A stretch of DNA of 64,000 nucleotides from Gammaproteobacteria bacterium (GCA_017577615.1 PKRE01000002.1:124001-188000); one strand, 5' to 3'; counted from the first letter of the stretch, positions 20,886-30,083 are shown. Notes: generated by a model from the sequence alone, not told the origin. Made by a program: numbers and translations.

Positions 20886-21596
20886 GTGAGCGCGACAGTC
20901 CGTTACTGGGGCGTGATTCCAGCGGCCGGCACGGGGCGTCGGATGGGGTCATCCGAGCGACCGAAGCAGTACCTGCACCTCGCCGGACGGACCGTGCTCG
21001 AGTGGGCCGTTGCGCCCTTCCTTGAGCACGGTGCGTTCGAGCGGATCGTGGTCGCGCTTGCGCCCGATGACATCTGGTGGCGCACGACCCGCTTGGCGAA
21101 CGCGCCGCAGATCGCTTGCGTGGCAGGCGGCAAGGAGCGAGCCGAGTCTGTGCGCGCTGGGCTGCAGGCACTGGTCGGCGTCGCAGATCCTCACGACTGG
21201 GTTCTGGTGCACGACGCAGCCCGACCGTGTTTGACGCGTGAGGCCCTGCAGCGTCTCGTAGCGGCCGTGAAAGACGAGGATGTGGGCGGTCTGTTGGCGA
21301 CGCCGGTCGTCGACACGCTGAAGCGCGCAGACGAGCGCGGCTATGTCACGGAAACGGTGCCGCGCGCGGCGCTGTGGCGTGCGCTGACGCCTCAGATGTT
21401 CCGCTTCGAGCTGCTCGTGCGGGCGCTGGACGCGGCGCTCCAGCAGGGTCTTTGCGTCACGGACGAGGCGCAGGCGATCGAGTTCCTCGGGCTGCGACCG
21501 AAGCTGGTTGAGTGTGACTGCGACAATCTGAAGATCACGACGCCACCCGATCTCGAGCGCGCAGCGCGCATCCTGGCAGCACGAGAGCTTCGATGA
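20886..21596 (+). CDS. ispD: IspD, 2-C-methyl-D-erythritol 4-phosphate cytidylyltransferase
   Basis: Third enzyme of the MEP isoprenoid pathway: forms CDP-methylerythritol. 236 residues. The nucleotide-binding start VIPAAGTGRRMGSSERPKQY, the VLVHDAARPCLT segment and TETVPRAALWRALTPQMFR are diagnostic. The start is GTG 20886, 24 bases after ftsB. Its TGA overlaps the ispF ATG. Confidence 0.97.
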   Translation: MSATVRYWGVIPAAGTGRRMGSSERPKQYLHLAGRTVLEWAVAPFLEHGAFERIVVALAPDDIWWRTTRLANAPQIACVAGGKERAESVRAGLQALVGVADPHDWVLVHDAARPCLTREALQRLVAAVKDEDVGGLLATPVVDTLKRADERGYVTETVPRAALWRALTPQMFRFELLVRALDAALQQGLCVTDEAQAIEFLGLRPKLVECDCDNLKITTPPDLERAARILAARELR

Positions 21597-22078
21597 GCGA
21601 GTTTCGCATCGGCCAAGGTTTCGACGTTCATGCGTTCACGGCGGGCGAGTTCGTGACGCTTGGCGGTGTCAAGATCCCGCACACGCATGGGGTCCTGGCG
21701 CACTCTGACGGGGACGTGCTGCTGCACGCGGTATGCGACGCGCTGCTCGGTGCCGCCGCGCTCGGAGACATTGGCATGCACTTTCCTGAAAGCGACGAGC
21801 GTTGGCGCGGCGCGGACAGCCGCGCAATGCTTCGCCACGTGTGCACGCTGCTTGCAGACCGCGGCTATCGCATCGTCAACGTCGATGCGACTGTCATCGC
21901 ACAGGCACCGCGACTCGGTCATTACCGAGACCTGATGCGAACGAACCTCGCGGACGACCTGTCCATCGACATCGATCGGGTGAGCGTCAAAGCGACCACC
22001 ACCGAGAAGCTCGGTTTCGTCGGTCGGGTCGAGGGGATTGCCTGCCAGGCGGTTGCGCTGATCGAGCGAGATTCTTGA
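21593..22078 (+). CDS. ispF: IspF, 2-C-methyl-D-erythritol 2,4-cyclodiphosphate synthase
   Basis: Cyclises CDP-methylerythritol 2-phosphate in the MEP pathway; a trimer with metal sites. 161 residues. The metal ligands are in GQGFDVHAF (Asp-x-His) and HSDGDVLLHA; SVKATTTEKLGFVGR is the C-terminal signature. It starts at ATG 21593 inside the ispD stop (ATGA), so the two are coupled, as is common. Confidence 0.98.
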   Translation: MSEFRIGQGFDVHAFTAGEFVTLGGVKIPHTHGVLAHSDGDVLLHAVCDALLGAAALGDIGMHFPESDERWRGADSRAMLRHVCTLLADRGYRIVNVDATVIAQAPRLGHYRDLMRTNLADDLSIDIDRVSVKATTTEKLGFVGRVEGIACQAVALIERDS

Positions 22079-23103
22079 GCACCGCGCCTTTCTTGAACGT
22101 ACCGACCGCCTTCGGCGCACCGCTCGGTCGAGCCGATTTCCGCCGCGCCCCCGAGGATTTCGTGGTGCGCGAGTGGCTCGGGTTCGAGCCCGACGGGGAA
22201 GGCGAGCACGTGCTGCTCAAGGTGCGCAAACGCGGTGCGAATACCATCTGGGTTGCTCAGCAGCTCGCGCGTATTGCCAACGTGCCGACGAGTGAGATCG
22301 GCTATGCCGGGCTCAAAGATCGTGACGCGGTCGCCGAGCAGGCGTTCACTGTTCCGTACCGATCGGCGATCGGTCTCAATTGGATCGGTGTGTCCGGGGA
22401 AGGATTCGAAGTCATCGCAGCTGCGCGACATTCGCGCAAGCTCAAGCGCGGTGCGCTGAAGGGCAACGAATTCTTGATCGTCCTGCGCGATTTCTCCGGA
22501 GACCGGGCGGCGCTTGAGGAGCGACTGTGGCTCATCGCTCAACGTGGGGTGCCGAACTACTTCGGGCCGCAGCGTTTCGGGCAGGGAGCTCGCAACGTCG
22601 CTGTCGCGATGCGCTGGTTCCAGGGCGGTGTGCCTCCTGCGAACCGGGTGCAACGCGGCTTTGCCATTTCGGCGGCACGCTCGGCGATCTTCAACGCCGT
22701 GTTGGCGGCGCGCGTACGCGCTGGCACTTGGGACCGCTTACTCGACGGCGATCTGGCCAATCTCGATGGAACGGGCAGTATCTTCGCGGTGGGCTCGCCG
22801 GATGCGACGCTCGCGGCGCGCTGCGCGGCCCTCGATATCCACCCGACCGGACCGCTGTGGCATGGCGACAGCTCTGCCGAGGGCGAGGTGGCAGAGCTCG
22901 AAAGATGCATCGCGAACGAGCTGCCGGTGTTGGCGCAGGGGCTTGCCCAGGTGGGACTCCGACCTGAGCGGCGGGCGTTGCGCGTGAGAGTCTCGGAGCT
23001 CACCTGGGGATTTGAAGGAAACGACGTCAAGCTGTCGCTGCGTTTGCCGCGAGGCGCGTTCGCGACGGCAGTCCTGCACGAGGTAATCGAGAGCGTATTC
23101 TAG
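22075..23103 (+). CDS. truD: TruD, tRNA pseudouridine(13) synthase
   Basis: Makes pseudouridine at position 13 of tRNA-Glu. 342 residues. The N-terminal motif FRRAPEDFVVREWLGFEPDG and EGEHVLLKVRKRGANT match the family; the catalytic Asp is in GYAGLKDRDAVAEQ; the TRUD insertion domain includes NYFGPQRFGQGARN. The likely start is TTG 22075, overlapping the ispF stop (TTGA), with GAGCGAG six bases upstream. The longer open frame into ispF is rejected. Confidence 0.96.
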   Translation: MSTAPFLNVPTAFGAPLGRADFRRAPEDFVVREWLGFEPDGEGEHVLLKVRKRGANTIWVAQQLARIANVPTSEIGYAGLKDRDAVAEQAFTVPYRSAIGLNWIGVSGEGFEVIAAARHSRKLKRGALKGNEFLIVLRDFSGDRAALEERLWLIAQRGVPNYFGPQRFGQGARNVAVAMRWFQGGVPPANRVQRGFAISAARSAIFNAVLAARVRAGTWDRLLDGDLANLDGTGSIFAVGSPDATLAARCAALDIHPTGPLWHGDSSAEGEVAELERCIANELPVLAQGLAQVGLRPERRALRVRVSELTWGFEGNDVKLSLRLPRGAFATAVLHEVIESVF

Positions 23104-23122
23104 GCGGGAGGTTGGGACCAAA

Positions 23123-23160
23123 GGACTGGAGCCGCGCGCTTCGCGTGTGCTGCGCAGTCC
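23123..23160. terminator. Possible hairpin between convergent truD and smr-domain gene
   Basis: GGACTG (23123-23128) pairs with CAGTCC (23155-23160); the interior is GC-rich and can fold further. No T-run follows on either strand, so it is only a weak candidate for shared termination of the two convergent genes. Confidence 0.25.
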
Positions 23161-23178
23161 CATGCCTTAGGGCTCTTC

Positions 23179-23703
23179 TCACCGGCGCAATAACACGTAC
23201 ACCGCGCCGCTGCCTCCGTCCACAGCGCGAGCGGATCCGAACGCGAGCACCGCATCGGAGCGTTGTAGCCACAGGTTGACTACGTTTTTGAGGACCGGCC
23301 CGCGCGGCCCCGAGCGACGACCCTTGCCGTGCACGACGCGCACGCAGGTGAAGCGTCTCTGGAGTGCTTGGCCGATGAACTCGCGCAACGCGCCTCTCGC
23401 CTCTGCCGCGGTCAGCCCGTGCAGGTCGATCTCTGCATCGACGACGTAGTGCCCCCGTCGCAGCTTCGTCAAGATGCGCTCTGGGACGTGAGGCCGCCGA
23501 AAACTGAGCTCATCGCCGGTGCAGAGCAGCGTCTCGTCTTGCGGCGGCAGCAGGCTTTCTCGCAGAACCTCGCGACGATCCGCACGCGTGAAGCGTGCGA
23601 CGGGCGAGGGCTTCGGTCGCGAAGTGTGACGCTCCTCGACCACCAGCGGCTTGACATCGCGCACATACTCGCGAAAGAGATTTCGCTCATCGGACTTAGC
23701 CAT
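23179..23703 (-). CDS. Smr-domain protein (SmrA/MutS2-C family)
   Basis: 174 residues. A charged N-terminal region (about 1-85) is followed by a Smr domain with its signatures: EIDLHGLTAAEARGALREFI (the DLHG motif) and VVHGKGRRS followed by GPVLKNVVNLWL. Smr domains are nicking or RNA-cleaving endonuclease modules; stand-alone proteobacterial members (SmrA/SmrB) have incompletely known roles. It lies on the opposite strand inside the otherwise plus-strand truD-surE block and is divergent from surE. Confidence 0.92.
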   Translation of the reverse strand: MAKSDERNLFREYVRDVKPLVVEERHTSRPKPSPVARFTRADRREVLRESLLPPQDETLLCTGDELSFRRPHVPERILTKLRRGHYVVDAEIDLHGLTAAEARGALREFIGQALQRRFTCVRVVHGKGRRSGPRGPVLKNVVNLWLQRSDAVLAFGSARAVDGGSGAVYVLLRR

Positions 23704-23885
23704 CGATCCGCTACCTCGTCTTCACAAGGTGCCGCCGCTCACGCCCTTGGCCGGAGGTTTGCAGTATAGTTGCGCGCGTGTGTCCGCGGCGCGCGTGGCC
23801 GTGGGCGCAAACGCTCGAGTGCCACGTGCGTCTGCGGCTGACGGTACAATTTCGCTTCAAAGATTCCTCTGGGATTTCAGCATCC

Positions 23886-24647
23886 TTGAAGATTCTCATC
23901 AGCAATGACGACGGATACCGCGCCGACGGCTTGCGCGCGCTGGTGGACGCGTTGAGCCAGATCGCGGATGTGACGGTTGTCGCCCCCGATCGTAACCGAA
24001 GTGGGGCGAGCAATTCGCTCACCCTCGATGTCCCGCTGCGAGTGATCCAATATGACACGCGCAAGTACCTGGTCGCGAACGGCACACCCACGGACTGTGT
24101 GCACTTGGCGATTTCAGGCTTGTTCGATTTCGAGCACGACATGGTTGTCTCCGGGATCAACGACGGTGCCAACTTGGGCGACGATGTGCTGTACTCCGGC
24201 ACCGTTGCTGCCGCGATCGAGGGACGTTTTCTCGGCTTGCCCGCGATCGCCGTCTCGCTGGTCGTGGAGCGCAACTCGCCGATGCACTTCGATACGGCGG
24301 CGCGAGTCGCGATGGAGCTCGTCATGCGCGTGCAGCGTACGCCGCTTCACCAGGCCACGATTCTGAACGTGAACGTCCCAGACCTACCCTACGATGCGCT
24401 CAAGGGCTATCAAGCAACGCGGCTTGGGTTCCGTCATCGCTCGGAACGTATCGTGCGTTCCGAAGATCCGCGCGGGCGGCCCGTCTATTGGGTCGGCGCC
24501 GCAGGCCGCGGCCACGACGTCGGTCCTGGAACCGATTTTCATGCCGTTGCGAATGGTTATGTGTCCGTGACGCCTTTGCAGATCGATCTCACGCGTCACA
24601 CGATGCTCGAGGATGTGCGTGAATGGTTGCAAGGGCGACTGGAATGA
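23886..24647 (+). CDS. surE: SurE, 5'-nucleotidase/survival protein
   Basis: Metal-dependent phosphatase acting on nucleoside monophosphates and short polyphosphate. 253 residues from TTG 23886. Active-site pieces are ILISNDDGYRADGL (Asp-Asp), APDRNRSGASNSLT (Ser) and VSGINDGANLGDDVLYSGTV (Asn). No ATG or GTG gives the family N-terminus, so TTG is the start. A TACAAT (23845-23850) lies upstream as a possible -10. The stop overlaps pcm (ATGA). Confidence 0.96.
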   Translation: MKILISNDDGYRADGLRALVDALSQIADVTVVAPDRNRSGASNSLTLDVPLRVIQYDTRKYLVANGTPTDCVHLAISGLFDFEHDMVVSGINDGANLGDDVLYSGTVAAAIEGRFLGLPAIAVSLVVERNSPMHFDTAARVAMELVMRVQRTPLHQATILNVNVPDLPYDALKGYQATRLGFRHRSERIVRSEDPRGRPVYWVGAAGRGHDVGPGTDFHAVANGYVSVTPLQIDLTRHTMLEDVREWLQGRLE

Positions 24648-25306
24648 AAGGCGACAGTCGTGTCGGGATCGGCATGACGTCGGCGCGGACGCGCGAGCGG
24701 CTCGTGCAGCGTTTGCGTGAACAAGGTATCTCCAATCCGCTGGTTCTAGAGCAGATACGCAACGTGCCGCGTCATCTGTTCGTCGATGAGGCACTCGCGA
24801 CGCGTGCCTACGAAGATACCGCGCTGCCGATCGGATATGGACAAACAATCTCGCAGCCCTACGTGGTCGCACGCATGACCGAAGCGCTGCTGGAGAATGC
24901 GACGCCGGGCAAAGTGCTGGAGATCGGGACTGGCTGTGGCTATCAGACGGCGGTGCTTGCGCCCCTCGTGCGGTTCATCTACAGCGTCGAGCGTATCAAC
25001 GCGTTGTTGGATCGTGCGCGCGCGCGCTTCAAGGAGCTGCGCATCAGCAACGTGCACTTGCGCCACGGCGACGGTTTTCAAGGCTGGCCGATGTACGCGC
25101 CGTACGATGCCATCTTGATGGCGGCAGCGCCGCTTACGGTGCCGCGGGCACTGATCGATCAGCTTGCCCCTGGCGGACGCTTGGTTGCTCCTGTGGGTCC
25201 GGAAGGCAGACAACAGCTGGTGCGGATCACGAAACGCGGCGACGAGCTACACACCGAAAACTTAGGAGCCGTCAGCTTCGTGCCGCTCGTGCAAGGGCTG
25301 AGCTGA
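24644..25306 (+). CDS. pcm: Pcm, protein-L-isoaspartate O-methyltransferase
   Basis: Repairs isoaspartyl residues in aged proteins using S-adenosylmethionine. 220 residues from ATG 24644, overlapping the surE stop. Landmarks are ALPIGYGQTISQPYVVARMT, the SAM loop VLEIGTGCGYQTAVLA and RHGDGFQGW. The surE-pcm-nlpD order is conserved in Gammaproteobacteria and links stress-survival functions. Confidence 0.97.
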   Translation: MKGDSRVGIGMTSARTRERLVQRLREQGISNPLVLEQIRNVPRHLFVDEALATRAYEDTALPIGYGQTISQPYVVARMTEALLENATPGKVLEIGTGCGYQTAVLAPLVRFIYSVERINALLDRARARFKELRISNVHLRHGDGFQGWPMYAPYDAILMAAAPLTVPRALIDQLAPGGRLVAPVGPEGRQQLVRITKRGDELHTENLGAVSFVPLVQGLS

Positions 25307-25421
25307 GCTCTCGCGCTGCGAGACTGAGGTGATCGTTGCAAGTAAGCAGTCAGATCTAGTTTTGCTACAGGGCTCGCGCCTCACAGCTGGACATAGAGCG
25401 CAACGAATTCTCGCTGCGGCG

Positions 25422-26141
25422 ATGCCTGCTGCATTTCGGGGCTGCGTGCGCGCATGCCTCGTCGCGCTCGCAGCGACGCTGCTGGTCGCTTGTGGCTCCA
25501 CCCCTGCGCAGCGGCCCACGACGTATGTGGTCAAACGTGGGGACACGCTTTACTCCATTGCGCGACGTCACGGTCTCGATTATCGAGATATCGCCCGCTG
25601 GAACGGAATCGGACCCGATTACCTCATCTATCCTGGACAGCGTCTCAAGCTTTATCCGAGTAACAAGTCATCGGCAGCCGCAGCGGCGGCGCAAACGCGC
25701 AGCGGTAGCGCGCCGCGCTCGAGCGGACAGTCATCGTCGCCGCGCGCGGTACCGTCAACGGCTGCGCTGCCGCGCATGCGGTGGCAGTGGCCCGTGAGCG
25801 GTGGCACTGCCACCTTGACGTCGCGTCCGAATGGCGGTTATGGCCTGACGATCAGCGGCAAGCTCGGCGATGAAGTGCGCGCCGCCGCGGACGGTCGTGT
25901 CGTGTACACGGGTTCGGGTTTGCTCGGCTATGGTCAGCTCATCATCGTCAAGCACAACGAGACATTTCTCAGCGCATACGGGCACACGCAATCGGTCTTT
26001 GTACGCGAAGGCGATTTCGTCAAAGCCGGCCAACGTGTCGCCACGATGGGCACCGGGCCGCGCGGCACACCGGTGCTGTACTTCGAGATTCGCGTGAACG
26101 GCACTCCGCACAATCCACTTGAATTGTTGCCGCGGCGCTAA
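25422..26141 (+). CDS. nlpD: NlpD-like lipoprotein, LysM + degenerate LytM
   Basis: Outer-membrane lipoprotein that in E. coli activates the amidase AmiC for cell separation. 239 residues from ATG 25422. The N-terminal signal ends in a lipobox (LLVAC, Cys about 25). A LysM domain follows (TTYVVKRGDTLYSIARRHGL), then a Ser/Ala-rich linker, then an M23/LytM domain. The zinc-binding His residues are partly lost (the final HxH position reads LYFEIR), as expected for an activator rather than an active peptidase. rpoS does not follow. Confidence 0.93.
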   Translation: MPAAFRGCVRACLVALAATLLVACGSTPAQRPTTYVVKRGDTLYSIARRHGLDYRDIARWNGIGPDYLIYPGQRLKLYPSNKSSAAAAAAQTRSGSAPRSSGQSSSPRAVPSTAALPRMRWQWPVSGGTATLTSRPNGGYGLTISGKLGDEVRAAADGRVVYTGSGLLGYGQLIIVKHNETFLSAYGHTQSVFVREGDFVKAGQRVATMGTGPRGTPVLYFEIRVNGTPHNPLELLPRR

Positions 26142-26285
26142 GTGATGGCGCTAGCTGGGATGACGCCACTGATCTCTGCCTTTTTCCTGTGTGCAGCGAG
26201 CCTGTAGGACACTCGAGGTTGAGGTATCAAGGCGCGACGGTTCAGATGTCAACGTCTGGCAACGCTGAGCCGCTTGCTGGCGCGA

Positions 26286-26297
26286 AGTTTGCAAACT
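26286..26297. repeat. 12-base perfect palindrome
   Basis: AGTTTGCAAACT reads the same on both strands. It lies 21 bases before a weak -35-like TTGCAC, so it could be an operator for a dimeric regulator. No protein is assigned. Confidence 0.4.
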
Positions 26298-26603
26298 GAA
26301 AAAGTTGCGCGTCAGGTGTTGCACTTCATGCGTATGTGTGGCTAACATCCGCGTCCATATTCGCAGGGCAGCGATCCGGTGCGAGCAGGGTCACCGGGAG
26401 GAGACGCGCTGGCGAAGGGGGATTCGAGGAAACAGCGCCAAGAAGAATAAAATCACAAGAAAAAGAATATGCCGTCCGCGAAGACGCTTCATCGCAGCGC
26501 GCGCGGCGGGGTTGTCGAACGAACTTCAGTCCTGCGCGTCTCCTCCCAGTGGCCTTGTCGTTTGTCTGTGTATAGGTCGGACAACTCCTAGATGTCGCGT
26601 GGG

Positions 26604-26629
26604 CGCGCGCGTTCGCGCGTTGCCTTTTT
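26604..26629 (+). terminator. Rho-independent terminator candidate
   Basis: CGCGCG-CGTT-CGCGCG forms a six-pair GC stem (26604-26619), followed by TTGCC, five T (26625-26629) and C-TTT. The oriented T-run places termination of a plus-strand transcript here, 480 bases after nlpD. Confidence 0.6.
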
Positions 26630-26723
26630 CTTTGCTGCTTTAGTTCCTCTGTCACGCTGAGATGTGCACCTACGCGCGCTGCTGCAAGCTCGGGCGATGT
26701 GCTCCTGTCCGGAACGACACTGT

Positions 26724-27104
26724 CTAGGGTCGACACGCCAGCAGGAACGCTGCGACGACGCGCCGATCCTCGCTGACGAGCACGTTGTAGGTGCGGCATG
26801 CGGCGCCGGTGATCATGACTTCACAACCGACACCGCGTTGGAGGAGCGCAGCGGTCCATTCCATGCGCGGAAAGCGCTGGCGTTCGCCGACTCCGAGCAC
26901 GACGATCTCAGGTTCGAGTGCCAGAATTGGATCGAGATCCGAGATCTCGAGGTCATCAACGCTCGTCGGGCGCCAATCGGTCACGAGCTCCGTTGCGGTG
27001 ATGAGGCAGCTGCGTGTGAGCACGATGTCCCCGACACGGATTTCGCCGGGCCCGTAGCTGCGGACCGTGTTCGCCCCGGGCGTCAGTTCGTCGGTGAGCT
27101 TCAT
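26724..27104 (-). CDS. Mth938-like domain protein (DUF498)
   Basis: 126 residues from the ATG complementary to 27102-27104. The pattern NTVRSYGPGEIRVGDIVLTR, VTDWRPTSVDDL, PEIVVLGVGERQRFP and the terminal VLVSEDRRVVAAFLL is that of the small alpha/beta Mth938/NDUFAF3-type family found next to many genes in Proteobacteria; biochemical role unknown. The frame is open to 27206, but the family normally starts near MKLTDEL. No clear Shine-Dalgarno is present. It is divergent from the RpfE-like gene. Confidence 0.88.
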   Translation of the reverse strand: MKLTDELTPGANTVRSYGPGEIRVGDIVLTRSCLITATELVTDWRPTSVDDLEISDLDPILALEPEIVVLGVGERQRFPRMEWTAALLQRGVGCEVMITGAACRTYNVLVSEDRRVVAAFLLACRP

Positions 27105-27204
27105 ACCGTAACGATAGCGCGTTCGTTCGAAGATGCCAGTGCTCGAGCTACGAGCGTTCCTCTGCGGCAGGTCGAGGGTCCCGCCGCACTGATAAGATTC
27201 GCGC

Positions 27205-28239
27205 ATGCTGTCAGGTCATTCCGACGCTGCTGCCCTCACATTGTTGGTTCTCGATGAGACCGCCGGTGATCTGTCCCGCAATCCGCATCGGTCCGAGCGC
27301 CTCGCGCTGCTCGAGCGAATGGCCGGGCTCGGGCGCGTGGCGCGTCATCGAGGCCCGCTGCAGCCGAGCGTCGCTGCACTATCGTCGTGGCAGTTCGCCT
27401 TGCTCGAGACGCTGTCGCTCCGAGACTCGAGCGAGCTGTTCCCGAGCGCAGCGGTGTCACAAGCGGCCCTCTCGAATGCAATCTCGCCGCCCGCGGAATG
27501 TTGGGCGCACTTGACGTGCGTTCATCTGGAGGCGGGTCTCAGCGATATGCGCGGGATGCTCTTGCGCGGCCAGGCAGCGCTCGATGCCGAGGATCGCGCA
27601 GAGATCGGCGCAATGCTCGCTGAGTACTTGCGGGCGGACGGATACGAGCTGTGCAGTCACGATGACGGTTGGCTGGTGCGCTGTCCGCGCCTGCTCGCGG
27701 CGCGCACGATGCCGCCGCTGCAAGCATTCAGCGGTCCTCTCGAAGCCGCGTTGCCGGTCGGCGAAGATGCGGCAGAATTACGCCGCCTGATGACAGAGAT
27801 GCAGATGCTCTTGCACGAACACCCTGTCAACGAACGCCGTGCCAGAGCCGGGTTGCCCAGCGCAAATGCGACTTGGCTGTGGAGCGTGAGCTCGTTATCG
27901 CATCGGCCCGCGCCCGCGATTCTGCCTGTCGCGTTTGGCGGCGCTACGTACCTGAAGGGGCTTTATCTCTTGCATTCACAAACTGTTCACGACCCATTGT
28001 CAGATGCGGCTGCATTAGCCGCAGCCGCACCCAGTGCGAGCAGCATCGTGGCCGTGGTGAGCTCGAGCGATGCTGCGAGCTTTCAGACACAGTGGCTTAC
28101 GCCGCTTCTGGACATGTTGAGAAGCGGCACTTTCGATCGTCTGATCGTCTATTTCGATGCGTGGCGCTTCGAGCTGCAGCGGCGCGATCTGCTGCGATTC
28201 TGGCGCCGTTCGCTGCCGGAGAGCCGCTGGCCTGCATGA
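27205..28239 (+). CDS. RpfE-like/phosphoglycerate-mutase-like protein of unknown function
   Basis: 344 residues. It resembles the conserved gene directly upstream of recJ in Xanthomonas (rpfE) and many Betaproteobacteria, often labelled a 2,3-bisphosphoglycerate-independent phosphoglycerate mutase without direct proof. Family-like features are HEHPVNERRARAGLPSANAT followed by WLWSVSSL, and the C-terminal FDRLIVYFDAWRFELQRRD. No signal peptide or membrane helix was seen. The stop overlaps the recJ ATG (ATGA), so the pair is coupled. Function is not established. Confidence 0.8.
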   Translation: MLSGHSDAAALTLLVLDETAGDLSRNPHRSERLALLERMAGLGRVARHRGPLQPSVAALSSWQFALLETLSLRDSSELFPSAAVSQAALSNAISPPAECWAHLTCVHLEAGLSDMRGMLLRGQAALDAEDRAEIGAMLAEYLRADGYELCSHDDGWLVRCPRLLAARTMPPLQAFSGPLEAALPVGEDAAELRRLMTEMQMLLHEHPVNERRARAGLPSANATWLWSVSSLSHRPAPAILPVAFGGATYLKGLYLLHSQTVHDPLSDAAALAAAAPSASSIVAVVSSSDAASFQTQWLTPLLDMLRSGTFDRLIVYFDAWRFELQRRDLLRFWRRSLPESRWPA

Positions 28240-29966
28240 TGCGGCGGATCATTCGACGTCGCCTCGCAGACGGCGCAGCGGCTGCCCTGTTGCCTGGGAA
28301 CTTGCATCCGCTCCTGCGACGGATTTACGCGGCGCGCGGTATACGGTCAGGCGCGGAGCTGCAGCTGTCCCTCGATCAGCTGATCCCTGTGCGTCAGCTC
28401 GGAGGCGTGGAGCCAGCGGTCGAGCTGCTCTGTGATCACTATCGACGCGGCAGCCGAATCGTCGTCGTGGGGGATTTCGATGCCGATGGGGCCACGAGCA
28501 CCGCTCTCGTCGTAAGGCAGCTGCGCCGACTCGGGTTTCCAGCGGTCGACTTCCTCGTGCCGAATCGATTTCAGTACGGATACGGTCTGACGCCGGAGAT
28601 CGTGCGCCTTGCTGCCGAGCGCAAGCCGGCGCTGATCGTGACCGTCGATAACGGCATGTCCAGTCTTGCGGGGGTCGAGGAGGCGCGCCGCCTCGGAATC
28701 CAGACCCTCATTACCGATCACCATCTTCCCGGACCTGTCACTCCGCAGGCCGACGTGATCGTCAATCCCAACGCGCCAGGGGAGGCATTCCCCAGTAAGG
28801 CCCTGGCTGGGGTAGGGGTCGCCTTCTACGTGATGGCGGCGCTCACGCGCACTGTGCAAGAACGTGGCTTGACGTCCGCAAAGGCCCCGGTTGCCGAGCT
28901 CCTCGACCTCGTTGCGCTCGGCACAGTCGCGGATCTTGTGCCGCTCGATCGGAACAACCGCATCCTCGTTCACGAGGGCTTGCGGCGCATACGTGCAGGT
29001 CGCTGTGTCGCCGGTGTGCGTGCGCTGCTCGAGGCGTCGAACCGGGCGTTGAGCGAAGTGGTCGCGAACGACCTTGGATTTCAGGTCGGTCCGCGCCTGA
29101 ACGCGGCGGGACGTCTCGATGACATGACCATTGGCATTCAATGTCTGCTCACCGACGATCTGGCCACGGCGCGCATGCTTGCCGCCCGGCTTACGCAGCT
29201 CAATCAGGATCGCAAAGAGCTGGAGCTGCAGATGCAGCAGGAGGCCATGGCTGCAATCGGGGACATGCGCGCTGAAGACCCGGCGCTGCCTCTCGGCTTG
29301 TGTCTTTACGACGAGTCTTGGCACCAGGGCGTCGTTGGCCTGGTGGCTTCTCGCGTCAAGGAGAAGGTGCATCGGCCCGTGATTGCGTTAGCGCGCGCCG
29401 ACGCCCGCATGCTCAAGGGCTCGGCGCGTTCGGTGCACGGCGTGCACATCCGCGATGTGCTCGAGGCGATTGCGACCCGATATCCGGGCGTCATCGAGAA
29501 GTTCGGCGGGCACGCGATGGCAGCCGGATTGAGCGTGCCGCTCGAGCGTCTCGAAGAGTTTCGTGCCGCTTTCGACGCAGAAGTGCAGCGCTGGATGTCG
29601 CGCGACGATGCAGTCGGGATCATCTACTCGGACGGTGAGCTACGCGGCGATGAGCTGACGTTGGACGTCGCGCGGCTCTTGCGCGAGGCGGGGCCCTGGG
29701 GACAGGCGTTTCCAGAGCCGGTCTTCGACGGTATCTTCCAGGTGCGTGGCGTGCGCGTCCTCGGCGACCGACATCTCAAGCTCGAAGTGTGCCACGAGGA
29801 TGTGCCGGGCTGCGACGCGTTGGCGTTCCGCCACTTCGATGATGCGAGCGCGCCGCTCGTGCAACCGAACGATCGCGTGGAACTTGCGTACCGGCTCGAC
29901 GTCAACCGGTTCAACGGGACAGAGAGGGTGCAGCTGCTGGTCGAGTATCTGCGAGTGGTCAGTTGA
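28236..29966 (+). CDS. recJ: RecJ, single-stranded-DNA-specific exonuclease
   Basis: 5'-3' ssDNA exonuclease of RecF recombination and mismatch repair. 576 residues from ATG 28236 inside the previous stop. DHH-superfamily motifs are visible: VVGDFDADGATSTA (motif I), VTVDNGMSS, TDHHLPG (the DHH), and DLVALGTVADLVPLDRNNR. The DHHA1 domain has KEKVHRPVIAL and EKFGGHAMAAGLSV. A C-terminal OB fold ends the protein. Open frame further upstream lies within the preceding gene and is rejected. Confidence 0.97.
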   Translation: MMRRIIRRRLADGAAAALLPGNLHPLLRRIYAARGIRSGAELQLSLDQLIPVRQLGGVEPAVELLCDHYRRGSRIVVVGDFDADGATSTALVVRQLRRLGFPAVDFLVPNRFQYGYGLTPEIVRLAAERKPALIVTVDNGMSSLAGVEEARRLGIQTLITDHHLPGPVTPQADVIVNPNAPGEAFPSKALAGVGVAFYVMAALTRTVQERGLTSAKAPVAELLDLVALGTVADLVPLDRNNRILVHEGLRRIRAGRCVAGVRALLEASNRALSEVVANDLGFQVGPRLNAAGRLDDMTIGIQCLLTDDLATARMLAARLTQLNQDRKELELQMQQEAMAAIGDMRAEDPALPLGLCLYDESWHQGVVGLVASRVKEKVHRPVIALARADARMLKGSARSVHGVHIRDVLEAIATRYPGVIEKFGGHAMAAGLSVPLERLEEFRAAFDAEVQRWMSRDDAVGIIYSDGELRGDELTLDVARLLREAGPWGQAFPEPVFDGIFQVRGVRVLGDRHLKLEVCHEDVPGCDALAFRHFDDASAPLVQPNDRVELAYRLDVNRFNGTERVQLLVEYLRVVS

Positions 29967-30083
29967 TGTCGGTCAGGGACATCTGTGCCGCAGTGAAGCG
30001 CAGATCCTGCCGGAAGGCATCCTGCCACGAGCAGCCGCTGCCGTAAGGCTTGCCCGAATGGGCCGCAGCACAGCGCATCGTGA

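Larger units (their letters stand above)
26142..26723. other. Gene-free region between nlpD and the Mth938-like gene
   Basis: 582 bases. The open frames here look like composition shadows and none resembles a known family. It holds a 12-base perfect palindrome (26286-26297), a weak possible promoter (TTGCAC 26319-26324, TAACAT 26343-26348, spacing 18), an A-rich strip at about 26440-26470 and a strong hairpin plus T-run at 26604-26629 on the plus strand. A non-coding transcript is possible. rpoS, frequent at this place in other Gammaproteobacteria, is absent from the window. Confidence 0.6.

Noticed and set aside
26326..26799. Minus-strand open frame of 157 codons after nlpD
   Set aside because: No family likeness, overlaps the Mth938-like gene in another frame and crosses the terminator; read as composition noise.
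27669..28235. N-terminal extension of recJ upstream of 28236
   Set aside because: It overlaps the RpfE-like gene in another frame and encodes no family residues; RecJ starts at ATG 28236.
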